A stretch of 64,000 nt of DNA from Aureimonas glaciei (lineage in GTDB: Bacteria > Pseudomonadota > Alphaproteobacteria > Rhizobiales > Rhizobiaceae), in assembly GCF_014643375.1 (NCBI RefSeq), contig NZ_BMJJ01000003.1, positions 248,001-312,000 on the forward strand, written 5' to 3'. The translations under genes were made by a program, and so were the position numbers. This document shows positions 39,359 through 47,801 of the stretch, piece by piece (the first letter of the stretch is position 1; each line of letters starts with the position of its first letter). The notes below the pieces were generated by a model. The model was given only the letters and a program-made list of their open reading frames with translations. It was not told the DNA's origin and searched no databases.

Positions 39359-42046
39359 GTGAAGCTTTTCGAGCAGTTGAAGGATTTGGGCCGACGGGTC
39401 ATAAGGCGCTATCCGATCCTGCGACCGTATACGGCGAGAGCTCTAGGACAATTCCAGTCGATACGGATCAACGAGGTTCCGCCTCTGCCCGCTCCTGCTT
39501 CTCTCAGCGACGGCGAGATGGCGGCAAAGGTGTTGGTTAGCCCGTTTTTCGACCTGCATTACTATCGAGAGGTCGCTGGCTTGCCAGAAGCTAGCGATGA
39601 AGAGGCGGCGCGGCACTACATAATTTCAGGTGAGAATCAGGGCCACAACCCAAGTAAATTCTTTGATCCAATTTTCTATCGTGAGCGCTATGCAGACTTG
39701 CAGCACTTTCAAGGGAATTTGCTTGTCCACTATACTGAATATGGGCGCAATGAAGGGAGATCAGCGCGCTTCGATGCCTCACAGAATTTAACTATTGGTA
39801 GGCAGAAAATATCGTCTAATAGAGAGACAATTCTGCTTGTTATCCACGAGTCGTCGATGACTGGCGCCCCTATCCTGGGGTTAAATATTCTCCGGCATCT
39901 ATCTGGAAAATACAACGTTTTGACTGTCTCGCTGAGAAGCGGAAAGCTCCATGAGCGACTTTTAGAGTATTCAGCCGTCGTAATAACGGCGACGGATAAT
40001 TCTCTTGTAACGATGCCGCCGTCACTCTTGCGACGCCTGTTCCTGACGCACCTCTGTGAGGAATACCGCATTTCGGGCGTAATCTCGAACAGTGCGGAGA
40101 CGGAGAATGTTATTGTAGCCTGTTCGGAGATGGGGCTTCCTGTTGTCTCGCTGATCCATGAATTTTCTGAGTATGTCGTTCCGTTTTCCCGGATGAAGAA
40201 TGTTCTCGACTATTCGACAGTCGTCGTCTTCTCGTCGCAGTTGACGATGGATTCTGCATTGCAGGCCGGTAAATATCAGGAGCTACCGCACGCGGTCGTC
40301 CTGCCGCAGGGCAAAAGTGTCATCCCGGCGACTGCAGGTAAGGTTCAAGCATCGACGGAACTGCCAAAGGCGATAAAGATCGCAAAGGATAATGGGAAGT
40401 TTCTTTGCATAGGCTGTGGTTACGTTCAAATTCGAAAGGGTGTGGACCTATTTGCTATAATCGCTGAAAAGGTTTTAAAGAAATTAGGTAGGGATCATGT
40501 TCATTTTATTTGGGTTGGTGATGGCTTCCAACCCGACCAAGATCCGCACTATTCGCTATGGCTGAAGGACCAAATTAGTCGGAGCGGATTGGCAGAAAAT
40601 TTCTCAATGGTTCCGGCAGTCGACGCGTCGGAGCTCGAAGAGCTCTACCTCGCTGCGGATATGATGATATTGAGTTCCCGCTTGGACCCGTTCCCGAACG
40701 TCGCCATCGACGCGTTTCACGCCGGATTGCCGCTGCTGTGTTTTGAGCAGACAACTGGAATCGCGGAGTACCTTTCAAGAGATCCGGACTTGAAGGAGCT
40801 CGCTGTTCCCTATTTGGACGTTGAGGCTGCAGCAAACGTCGTTGTCAAATTGGCGAAGGACCCCGCGAGGCGAGAATGTATTGCTGCTCGTTTTCAGCAA
40901 CTGGCTAGCGAACAGTTCGAGATGCATACCTACGTGGAACAGTTGACAGCTTTCCTGGCCCAGGCAGCAAAGATCGTCGACCAGGCTAAACAGGATGAGG
41001 CCACTCTCCGTGAGCAGGATGAACTGAGTCTGGAAAGCCTTCCCGATACACTCGGTAACGGCTTGGCTGGCACCGACGCAGTAAAGCGTTATGTTCGGCT
41101 GACCGCGGCCGGAGCGAGTTTCCATGGTGGAATGTTTCGTCGCCCCAAGCCAGGCTTTTCACCTCACATCTACCGCGAGCGACATCCAGACCTGTCAGCG
41201 CCGCCATTCCAGAACCCGTTGGCACACTGGATACGCAGTGGGCGTCCCGAAGGACCTTGGCTCCGTAACGTGATGTCCCTAGAGACAAGCGGTCGGTTGG
41301 ACGTAAGTCGAAAGGCGACGGTTGGTCTACATATTCACCTGCACTACGCGGTGGTGCTGGACGAAATATTGTCGCGTCTAGAGGTAAATGAGACGAAGCC
41401 GGATCTGTTTGTGAGCACTACTTCGGAGAAGGCTGCCTCCTACATAGTGAAGCGACTTAAGAGTTACCGTCGTGGGAAGGTCGAGGTGCGGCTTACGCCA
41501 AACCGAGGTCGAGATATCGGTCCAATGCTTACCGAGTTCGGATCAGAGCTTCTTGGCTACGACATAATCGGTCACATACACGGAAAGAAAAGCGAGGCGT
41601 GGAACCAGATGGCGGGCGGCGCTTCCGCAAGCGACATATGGCGTGAGTTTCTTTTTCAGAATCTGCTCGGCGACCGTTTCAGAGCGCTAGACTTGATTGT
41701 TCAGTCGTTCAACAACGATAAGAACCTTGGTCTAGTATTTCCCGAAGACCCAACCGTTGTGGGTTGGACGGAAAACTATAAGTTTGCCCAGGCAGTCGCG
41801 GCGCGTATCGGTATGTCGCCCGACTTGCCCAAGGCGATTGAATTTCCAACAGGAAACATGTTTTTCGCGCGTCCAGCGGCAATCAAACCTCTTTTCGACG
41901 GGCAGTTCGATTGGTCAGACTACCCGGAGGAGCCCATCCCCTACGACGGCACGATCTTACACGCAATCGAGCGTATGACTCCGCTCGTCTGTGAAAGCCA
42001 GGGGTTTAGCTGGCTGACAACGACTTCCCCTGGTTATACGCGCTAA
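39359..42046 (+). CDS. Large multidomain GT4-RgpF glycosyltransferase
   Basis: 895 residues. Order: short basic N-terminus (FEQLKDLGRRVIRRYPILRP), a HYxxxGxxEGR module (about residues 60-137: FFDLHYYREV, KFFDPIFYRERYADL, HYTEYGRNEGRSA), a GT4 domain (about 157-530: ESSMTGAPILGLN, CIGCGYVQIRKGVDLF, SSRLDPFPNVAID), a second module (about 598-634: GFSPHIYRERHPDL, PLAHWIRSGRPEGP), and an RgpF-like domain (about 658-894: NRGRDIGPMLTEFGSEL, IIGHIHGKKSEAW, FPTGNMFFARPAAIKPLF). The GTG at 39359 is preferred because AGGAG stands seven bases upstream; a TTG at 39329 is also open. The DNA is far AT-richer than its surroundings, a sign of transfer. It may add two successive sugars. Confidence 0.83.
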   Translation: MKLFEQLKDLGRRVIRRYPILRPYTARALGQFQSIRINEVPPLPAPASLSDGEMAAKVLVSPFFDLHYYREVAGLPEASDEEAARHYIISGENQGHNPSKFFDPIFYRERYADLQHFQGNLLVHYTEYGRNEGRSARFDASQNLTIGRQKISSNRETILLVIHESSMTGAPILGLNILRHLSGKYNVLTVSLRSGKLHERLLEYSAVVITATDNSLVTMPPSLLRRLFLTHLCEEYRISGVISNSAETENVIVACSEMGLPVVSLIHEFSEYVVPFSRMKNVLDYSTVVVFSSQLTMDSALQAGKYQELPHAVVLPQGKSVIPATAGKVQASTELPKAIKIAKDNGKFLCIGCGYVQIRKGVDLFAIIAEKVLKKLGRDHVHFIWVGDGFQPDQDPHYSLWLKDQISRSGLAENFSMVPAVDASELEELYLAADMMILSSRLDPFPNVAIDAFHAGLPLLCFEQTTGIAEYLSRDPDLKELAVPYLDVEAAANVVVKLAKDPARRECIAARFQQLASEQFEMHTYVEQLTAFLAQAAKIVDQAKQDEATLREQDELSLESLPDTLGNGLAGTDAVKRYVRLTAAGASFHGGMFRRPKPGFSPHIYRERHPDLSAPPFQNPLAHWIRSGRPEGPWLRNVMSLETSGRLDVSRKATVGLHIHLHYAVVLDEILSRLEVNETKPDLFVSTTSEKAASYIVKRLKSYRRGKVEVRLTPNRGRDIGPMLTEFGSELLGYDIIGHIHGKKSEAWNQMAGGASASDIWREFLFQNLLGDRFRALDLIVQSFNNDKNLGLVFPEDPTVVGWTENYKFAQAVAARIGMSPDLPKAIEFPTGNMFFARPAAIKPLFDGQFDWSDYPEEPIPYDGTILHAIERMTPLVCESQGFSWLTTTSPGYTR

Positions 42047-42092
42047 GAAGCAGTTTTAGGTTCAAGATGGCGATCGGTGCCGGTGTTCGACT

Positions 42093-42118
42093 TTAGCGGC
42101 GACGTAGTCGGCCGCTAA
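42093..42118. terminator. Bidirectional hairpin between convergent genes
   Basis: TTAGCGGC (42093-42100) and GCCGCTAA (42111-42118) with an inner GAC-GTA-GTC fold fill the gap between the stops of the large transferase and the DUF2793 gene. The T/A ends of the stem allow a short U-run on either transcript. Confidence 0.6.
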
Positions 42119-42119
42119 G

Positions 42120-43169
42120 TCATCCGACCAGCATTGCGCCGAAGGCGGAATGACTACTCCAGAAGGTAAAATAGTTTCCGCTGTCGTGATCCATATTACC
42201 GGTGGCCAATTCGATTGTGTCCCCCAATTCGAGCATCACTATCCGAGAGAGGACGCAAGGAACGACCGACGAAAAGGTGATCTGATATGTGAGGTCAGGG
42301 TTGTTGTTCCGTGAAAGGCATAGCCTGCCGCTACCGATTATTCCGATCAGAAATATCCCGGCGTAGATGTAATACCGCCCGCTCACGGGTGCCGTGAAGC
42401 GGCCGGTGGCCGGGTCGAATGCGTTGCCGACCTGGTGCTGGATGACATCGAAGGTGCCGGGAAAGTTGGGGGCGCCGATGGTCTGGTAGTCGGCCGACGT
42501 CGTGTGGGCCTGTCCGCTGCCGGTGGCTTCGAAGCTGACGCAGTGGGGCTTCAGGACGGCGCCGGTGGCCGCGTCCAGACGCATCGCCTCGCGCCACGCC
42601 ATCCCGTCCGTGCTGACCTTTACCGACAGCGCGTCCGAGCCCGCGAGACCGATTTCCGCCTTGCCGGCGTAGGCGTTCTGGAAGACCAGGCTGGCCGTGT
42701 CGGCCGTCTCTGCCTTGTTGATCAACAGGCGATGGTCGTCGCCCTGATGGTCAAGAAGCGTTGCGGGGGCCGAGACGGCAAGCCGGTTGACGGCCGTCGG
42801 CGTGGCATTGATGCCGAGCCTCGACACCGTGCCGAGTGCGTCGCGCCATGTCAGCCCGTCGTGGACCAGCAAGCGACCCTCGTCCTCGACGAAGAGGCGC
42901 ATGCCGGGCTTCAGTGCGTAGAAGACCCAGGCTCCGCCCTGAAACGCGGCCATGGTGCCCTCTCTGCCGGCCCAGGCGCCGACGGCTTCGGCCGCCACCA
43001 GGTGCCGGTCGCCGTCCGCCGGTTGCTCGGGCGGCGCAGAGCGGCCCCTGTCGCGGACGGCCGCGCCCACGAACGCGTCAAGCGCCAGCAGCGCCTCGTT
43101 GTGCGTCACATGCTTCTGGGCCTGCGCGGCGGCGAGGAGGGGGAGGGAGAGATGCGGCGTGACGGCCAT
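42120..43169 (-). CDS. DUF2793 protein with C1q/TNF-like tip
   Basis: 349 residues. The N-terminal half (SLPLLAAAQAQKHVTHNEAL, AWVFYALKPGMRLFVEDEGR) is DUF2793, a phage-tail-associated family of Alphaproteobacteria. The last 130 residues (FPGTFDVIQHQVGNAFDPAT, GRFTAPVSGRYYIYAGIFLI, LELGDTIELATG, FWSSHSAFGAMLVG) follow the C1q/TNF-like jelly-roll pattern, usually trimeric and ligand-binding. The codons for the tip are visibly less GC-rich than the N-terminal half, implying domain acquisition. No other tail genes are nearby. A surface or tail-fibre-type adhesin is inferred. It sits inside the O-antigen locus, convergent with a glycosyltransferase. Confidence 0.75.
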   Translation of the reverse strand: MAVTPHLSLPLLAAAQAQKHVTHNEALLALDAFVGAAVRDRGRSAPPEQPADGDRHLVAAEAVGAWAGREGTMAAFQGGAWVFYALKPGMRLFVEDEGRLLVHDGLTWRDALGTVSRLGINATPTAVNRLAVSAPATLLDHQGDDHRLLINKAETADTASLVFQNAYAGKAEIGLAGSDALSVKVSTDGMAWREAMRLDAATGAVLKPHCVSFEATGSGQAHTTSADYQTIGAPNFPGTFDVIQHQVGNAFDPATGRFTAPVSGRYYIYAGIFLIGIIGSGRLCLSRNNNPDLTYQITFSSVVPCVLSRIVMLELGDTIELATGNMDHDSGNYFTFWSSHSAFGAMLVG

Positions 43170-43275
43170 GGTGATCTCCTGACGAACAGGAGATCATTCT
43201 AGGAGACGACGGTGGAGGGAGGATAAGTCTGAAGGGCACGCGTCTTCGTTGTCGACGCGTGCCAAGTTTTACCGG

Positions 43276-45024
43276 TCAGCCCAGCGCTGCCGGTCCGCCT
43301 TGCGGTAGTGCGACGTCGGGCGCAGCGGGGCGCGCGAGCCGTCCTTCGAACCGTCCCCACGTGAGGTAGTGAAGCAGCGGGCTCAGTCCGGCAGAAGCGA
43401 CGTCGCGATAGGTCGTGGAGTAATACGCAGGGTCGAACTTTTCGCTCGGGGCAATTCCCTGCGGCTCACCACAGAGAAGATAGTGCCAAACGACCTGATC
43501 GACGTCGTCAAGCGGCAGGTCGAATTCGGCGGCATAGCGCTGCACGTCGAGCATCTGGCTCGACACGATGAGCTGCACCTTGCTCACCGCCTGTACGAGC
43601 CGCTTGAACTCGGCGTCCATGACGTCACCGTTGAGCGCGCGCTCCTCTGCCTCCCGCTCGAACGCTGCCAACTTCTCAGCGTTGGAATAGAACTGCGTAC
43701 GCCAGTAGGACACCTCGTTCTGGAGGCTCAGGACAGAATTCGCTTGCTTGTAGGAGTGTTGCCGGTACTGCAGGACAGTGTGCGCGCAGCGCATAGGCTT
43801 CCACCCGGCGACAACCATCCGGTGGAAGAGATGATGGTCTTCGGGAAGTTCGCTGGCTCGATAGCCGCCGACCTGATCATAGGCGCATCTGCGGTACATC
43901 GAGGAACCATGGATGAAGTTCCTGATCGCAAGTCCCGCGACGGCTTCCGGCGTGGGATCGGGAAAACGCCAGGCATAAAGCGGCCACCGCTCCGCCTTGC
44001 TGTCCCCGATGAGTTCCGCGCCGACGGTTTCTGCCAGGGCTGCGGCACGCTCGCCGAAGATCAGCATGTCGGTGTAGACGACGCCAGCTTCAGGATTTGC
44101 GTCCAGGATTGCCTTGCAGCGCTCGATGTAGTCCGGCCGCATCCGGTTGTCGGCACCGAGAAACACAATGTAGTCGCTGTTGGCCAGCGAAACGCCCTTC
44201 CGGAAGTTCTCGACAATGCCGAGGTTCTTCTCGTTCAGGACGACCCTCGCTTTATCCGCGTAACGCCGCGCGATCTTCTGAGACCCATCGCTCGAACAAT
44301 CGTCAAGGATGATAATCTCGTCCGGCTGCCTGGTCTGTGCCAGTACCGAAGCGACGGCTTCTGGCATGAATGGACCATAGTTGTAGTTTGCAATGATCAC
44401 CGTCACGCTGCTGGACGAAAGTTTCGTGGACTCCTCCACGGTGATCCGGTTCAGCTGATAACGATCTCCATCGCTGCCGGCGATGCAGGAGAGGGCGCCG
44501 ACATAGTGCTCCTTGACCCGCTCGACGGCGCGATCGTCATGGTCGCCGTGGGGGTAGGCGAACCAGTCGAAATGGGGGGCGGAAAACATCTCTCTGAGAC
44601 CCGGCGGAACCAGAAGTTCGTCGTCGAGGGTCTCGTCGGAGGCGTTCTTCAAGCGTTGATGAGAGCGCGTGTGCCACTGGATCCGCGCGCCGCCCTCGGC
44701 CATTTCGAGCAGCTGCTCCAAGGTGCAGAAGGGCGTCAGGGGCTCGACCGTGTCAAACGCGTTGTCGCCGCCAATATGATCGCCGATCACAAAGAGTTCG
44801 AACGGGTAACCCCACTTCTTCAGGATCGGAAAGGCGTACTGATAGACGTTTTCGTAGATGCCGTCGAAAGTGATGCAGGCATGCCTCCGGTTGCTCGGAT
44901 CATACTCGCTCAATGGCACCACGTCGTAAGCCTGCAAATCCGCCATCTGGCGGTCGAATGCATCCGAGCTTACCCACCACATCGTCGGGGTATCTGGAGC
45001 AACCTTATGGTACATTAAGAGCAT
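43276..45024 (-). CDS. Polysaccharide deacetylase-GT2 fusion with EGR module
   Basis: 582 residues. Residues 1-200 resemble a NodB-type deacetylase: MLLMYHKVAP, ACITFDGIYENVYQYAFPIL, and IQWHTRSHQRL carrying the H-x3-H metal pair. The usual TFDDG motif reads TFDG, so one metal-binding Asp is missing. Residues about 208-440 are a GT2 domain (SVTVIIANYNYGPFMPEAVA, IIILDDCSSDGSQKI, YIVFLGADNRMRPDY). The C-terminus has the module WHYLLCGEPQGIAPSEKFDP, AYYSTTYRDVAS, PLLHYLTWGRFEGR shared with the 39.4-42 kb protein. The start overlaps the methyltransferase gene by ten bases; an ATG at 45015 is an alternative. The deacetylase half may be inactive or structural. Confidence 0.84.
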   Translation of the reverse strand: MLLMYHKVAPDTPTMWWVSSDAFDRQMADLQAYDVVPLSEYDPSNRRHACITFDGIYENVYQYAFPILKKWGYPFELFVIGDHIGGDNAFDTVEPLTPFCTLEQLLEMAEGGARIQWHTRSHQRLKNASDETLDDELLVPPGLREMFSAPHFDWFAYPHGDHDDRAVERVKEHYVGALSCIAGSDGDRYQLNRITVEESTKLSSSSVTVIIANYNYGPFMPEAVASVLAQTRQPDEIIILDDCSSDGSQKIARRYADKARVVLNEKNLGIVENFRKGVSLANSDYIVFLGADNRMRPDYIERCKAILDANPEAGVVYTDMLIFGERAAALAETVGAELIGDSKAERWPLYAWRFPDPTPEAVAGLAIRNFIHGSSMYRRCAYDQVGGYRASELPEDHHLFHRMVVAGWKPMRCAHTVLQYRQHSYKQANSVLSLQNEVSYWRTQFYSNAEKLAAFEREAEERALNGDVMDAEFKRLVQAVSKVQLIVSSQMLDVQRYAAEFDLPLDDVDQVVWHYLLCGEPQGIAPSEKFDPAYYSTTYRDVASAGLSPLLHYLTWGRFEGRLARPAAPDVALPQGGPAALG

Positions 45025-45569
45025 TTTTTCAGGACCTCTAGGACATGGGTGAAGTCCCGATAGGGGTAATGGATTTCGTCGAGGGGATCGTAGGCAAAGC
45101 GCACCGGTTGCCAGGCCGCGATGTGGCAACTTGCAAGAATGCCGCCAGGCTCCAGTAGATCGTCGATGATCAGACGGACGTTTGCGGCGCCCTTGGCAAT
45201 ATACTGCGAGTACAGGACGCCGGTGATGATGATAAGATCGAACTGCCCGAGTTTTTTGGCGCTCAGATCGAACAGGGAGAGGCATTCAAACGCAATTCGA
45301 GAAGGATCCGGCTGCGAGGCATTCCTGAGCCGGGCGAATTCGATCGCACGGGCGGAAATGTCGACGCCGAGGATTTGCTCCCCCGGCAAAGCGAAGGTGA
45401 TGAAGCCATCGCCGCAACCGATATCCAAAACTCGCTGGAAGGGCTTATTAGGGAGAACCGAGAGCAATTCGCTCTTTCGACGGTCGTCATCGACGTTTCC
45501 CTCATAGTTCCAAGGGTCTGCGACACTGTAGTGTGCCTCTATTTCTTCCACGGGCTGGCGGGCGGACAT
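45015..45569 (-). CDS. SAM-dependent methyltransferase
   Basis: 184 residues. The lead EIEAHYSVADPWNYEGNVDD precedes SAM motif I VLDIGCGDGFITFALPG and ILGVDISARAIEFARLR, then FDLIIITGVLYSQYI. The lead and layout resemble NodS-like N/O-methyltransferases acting on sugars. It lies between wzt and the deacetylase-GT2 gene, all on the minus strand, eight bases after the wzt stop. In ABC-exported O-antigens a methyltransferase often caps the chain, which Wzt then recognises; that role is inferred. Confidence 0.83.
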   Translation of the reverse strand: MSARQPVEEIEAHYSVADPWNYEGNVDDDRRKSELLSVLPNKPFQRVLDIGCGDGFITFALPGEQILGVDISARAIEFARLRNASQPDPSRIAFECLSLFDLSAKKLGQFDLIIITGVLYSQYIAKGAANVRLIIDDLLEPGGILASCHIAAWQPVRFAYDPLDEIHYPYRDFTHVLEVLKKCS

Positions 45570-45577
45570 GGTCGTTC

Positions 45578-46948
45578 CTACTCTGCTATCGGGTCGTGGC
45601 GGAGTGTCATTTCAGGATTAAATAGTGCCCAGCGTTGATTCTCCGGAGAAGGCAGGCATGTCAGGCGACGAGCGATCGTGATGTAGTCCTCGTACTCGGT
45701 CGGTCCCTTCGGATCGAAAGTGGAGAGAATGACGGTGACGCCATATTCCGCCGAGAGAAGACGATTTTCGAAGGCGAAGGAGATGCGGTGTTGACCGTGC
45801 TGTGACAAGGCATCTGGCGGCAGACCCTCGTATCGACTGTTTGTTCCAATAATCATTTGGCCCGCGGCATCAATGATGTAAACCGAGATCGTCGCGTCGG
45901 CCATAGACTTGCTGACCGTGGCATAGACTTCAACGACAACCTGATCGCCGAAATCGACGTGGGCGAGTTCCTGCTGGTTGCCGTTGACCGAGACGTAGTC
46001 GATATGGCCCTTGGTCCGCGGTCCCGTGCGGAAGGGATGAACACTGTCGGCGAACTCAGCCAGCATGTCCGGTCCTATGGGGTGAGCCTCAGAGCGCGGA
46101 GACACGGTCCCGGAATCAAGCGGCTCGACGATCCTGCGAACAGGCGCCTCGGCGGCCATGAGTCCTGACGAATCCTCAAAGTAGCGGTCGCACACCTCCC
46201 GGACGGGGCCGAAGGCCGCGAGACGGCCATCCTTCATGTAGATCGCTCTGTCGCAGATCTTGCGAACCTGCGAAATATCATGGCTGACAAAAAGGACCGT
46301 CGCCCCGGCAGCCCGCCGCTCCTCCAGCTTCGCCAAGCACTTGCTCTGGAAAGAAAAGTCACCCACCGACAGAATTTCATCGACGATGAAGATGTCGGCA
46401 TCCACATGCGCGGCGACTGCGAAAGCAAGGCGAGCGTACATGCCGGAGGAGTAGGTCTTCACCGGCTGTTCGATGAAGTCGCCGATGCCGGCGAAGGCAA
46501 GGATAGCTTCCAAGCGCGCGCTCACCTCGTCCCTCGAGAGCCCCAGGATCGTTCCGGCCAGGCGGACATTTTCGCGGCCGGTAAATTCCGGGTTGAAACC
46601 GGCCCCGAGCTCCAGCAGCGGCGCGACGCGCCCGCGAACGGAGCAGGTGCCGGTTGTGGGTTCCAGAGTCCCGGCGATGACCTGCAACAGGGTCGACTTA
46701 CCCGAACCATTGCGGCCGATAATTCCCACGGTCTCGCCGGTTTGGATGTCGAGATCGATACCCTGGAAGGCCCAATACTCCTCGAAGAAACGCCGGCGCT
46801 TGAAGATCATCTGCTTGAGGCGATCTTCTGGCTTGGAAAAGATCAGGTAGGCCTTTCCGAGCCCTCGGGCATGGATTGCAGGTCCGGAGTCATCGCGATC
46901 CTCCATCTCATACGACGGCTGAACCGGAGCAGTCATCTCAGAGGACAT
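45578..46948 (-). CDS. wzt: O-antigen ABC exporter ATPase with glycan-binding C-domain
   Basis: 456 residues. The ATPase half (to about 245) has Walker A GRNGSGKSTLLQVIAG, the polysaccharide-exporter hallmark LLELGAGFNPEFTGRENV, signature TYSSGMYARLAFAVA, Walker B IFIVDEILSVGD and switch FVSHDISQV. The C-terminal 190 residues (VNGNQQELAHVDFGDQVVVE, ISVYIIDAAGQMI, ISFAFENRLLSAEYGVTVIL) match the Wzt C-terminal immunoglobulin-like domain that reads the terminal modification of the glycan. The start at 46948 overlaps wzm by 11 bases; ATG at 46936 is possible. Confidence 0.92.
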   Translation of the reverse strand: MSSEMTAPVQPSYEMEDRDDSGPAIHARGLGKAYLIFSKPEDRLKQMIFKRRRFFEEYWAFQGIDLDIQTGETVGIIGRNGSGKSTLLQVIAGTLEPTTGTCSVRGRVAPLLELGAGFNPEFTGRENVRLAGTILGLSRDEVSARLEAILAFAGIGDFIEQPVKTYSSGMYARLAFAVAAHVDADIFIVDEILSVGDFSFQSKCLAKLEERRAAGATVLFVSHDISQVRKICDRAIYMKDGRLAAFGPVREVCDRYFEDSSGLMAAEAPVRRIVEPLDSGTVSPRSEAHPIGPDMLAEFADSVHPFRTGPRTKGHIDYVSVNGNQQELAHVDFGDQVVVEVYATVSKSMADATISVYIIDAAGQMIIGTNSRYEGLPPDALSQHGQHRISFAFENRLLSAEYGVTVILSTFDPKGPTEYEDYITIARRLTCLPSPENQRWALFNPEMTLRHDPIAE

Positions 46949-47801
46949 CGGCAAAGGCCTTCTTCGTGCGCATGAACCAGAGATACCCCAGTACCGCCGC
47001 AGACAAGCAGAGAAGAGCGTAGAGGGCCCATTCGCCGAGCGGCGGCACGGTGCCCCAGAAAATGACATCGCGTATGTGGCCGACGGCCAGTGTCAGAGGA
47101 TTGAGGTACATCAGCGGCCGGTAAGCCTCCGGGATCGCCTCGAGGGGGAAGAAGACCGGGGAAAGGAACAGGAAGGCCGTGGTGAGGAGCGGTACGATCT
47201 GCCGGATGTCGCGCAGGAAGACGCCGATCGAGGAGAGAAAGAAAAGCGCGGCGAGCGAAATCAGGGCGATGGGCAGCACGGCGAAGGGCAGGAGCAGAAT
47301 CGTGACGCTCGGCAGGCCGTAAAGGACGATGAACAAGCCGATGAAGACCAGGAAGGCGACCGCCGCGTTGAACAGGGCGCTGTAGAGCGTGACCCAGCAA
47401 AGAACCTCCAGCGGGAAGACGACCTTCTTCACATAAGGCGTGTTGTCCAGGATCAGCGTGGGCGCCCGACCGATCGACTCGGCGAAGATGGTGTAGGCAA
47501 TGAAGGGGCCGAACAGCAGCATGGCGAAGGAGTAGTCGCCGGGGGCGCTGCTCGGCACCTGCCACCGCGCTTGGACAAGCGTGCCGAACACGAAGGAATA
47601 GATGCCGATGGACATCAGCGGCAGCAGGACCGACCAACCGAAACCGAGAAACGATCCGCGATAGCGCGCCTCCACTTCGCGACGCGTCAGACTGCCGATC
47701 AGCCCGCGCTGTCGCCACGGGAGAAGGAAGAAGTCGAGAATCAAGGTGTGCCCCTGGCTGAAGTTGAGTACCGCGTGAGCGCGATACGGCGTGTACGACA
47801 T
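46938..47801 (-). CDS. wzm: O-antigen ABC exporter permease
   Basis: 287-residue ABC-2 permease with about six hydrophobic helices. SLTRREVEARYRGSFLGFGW and SVLLPLMSIGIYSFVFGTLV are typical of Wzm/KpsM proteins, followed by LDNTPYVKKVVFPLEVL and PVFFPLEAIPEAYRPLMYLN. With Wzt it exports an undecaprenyl-linked glycan across the inner membrane. It is the first gene of the minus-strand wzm-wzt-methyltransferase-GT run. The ribosome site is weak. Confidence 0.93.
   Translation of the reverse strand: MSYTPYRAHAVLNFSQGHTLILDFFLLPWRQRGLIGSLTRREVEARYRGSFLGFGWSVLLPLMSIGIYSFVFGTLVQARWQVPSSAPGDYSFAMLLFGPFIAYTIFAESIGRAPTLILDNTPYVKKVVFPLEVLCWVTLYSALFNAAVAFLVFIGLFIVLYGLPSVTILLLPFAVLPIALISLAALFFLSSIGVFLRDIRQIVPLLTTAFLFLSPVFFPLEAIPEAYRPLMYLNPLTLAVGHIRDVIFWGTVPPLGEWALYALLCLSAAVLGYLWFMRTKKAFADVL

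Noticed and set aside
42120-43169. Part of a prophage
   Set aside because: Only one tail-like gene is present; capsid, portal, terminase and integrase genes are absent in the window.
43276-45569. Nodulation (nod) genes, because of NodB-like and NodS-like proteins
   Set aside because: No NodA or NodC, no nod box, and the setting is an O-antigen export locus; the deacetylase is fused to GT2 and has a changed metal motif.
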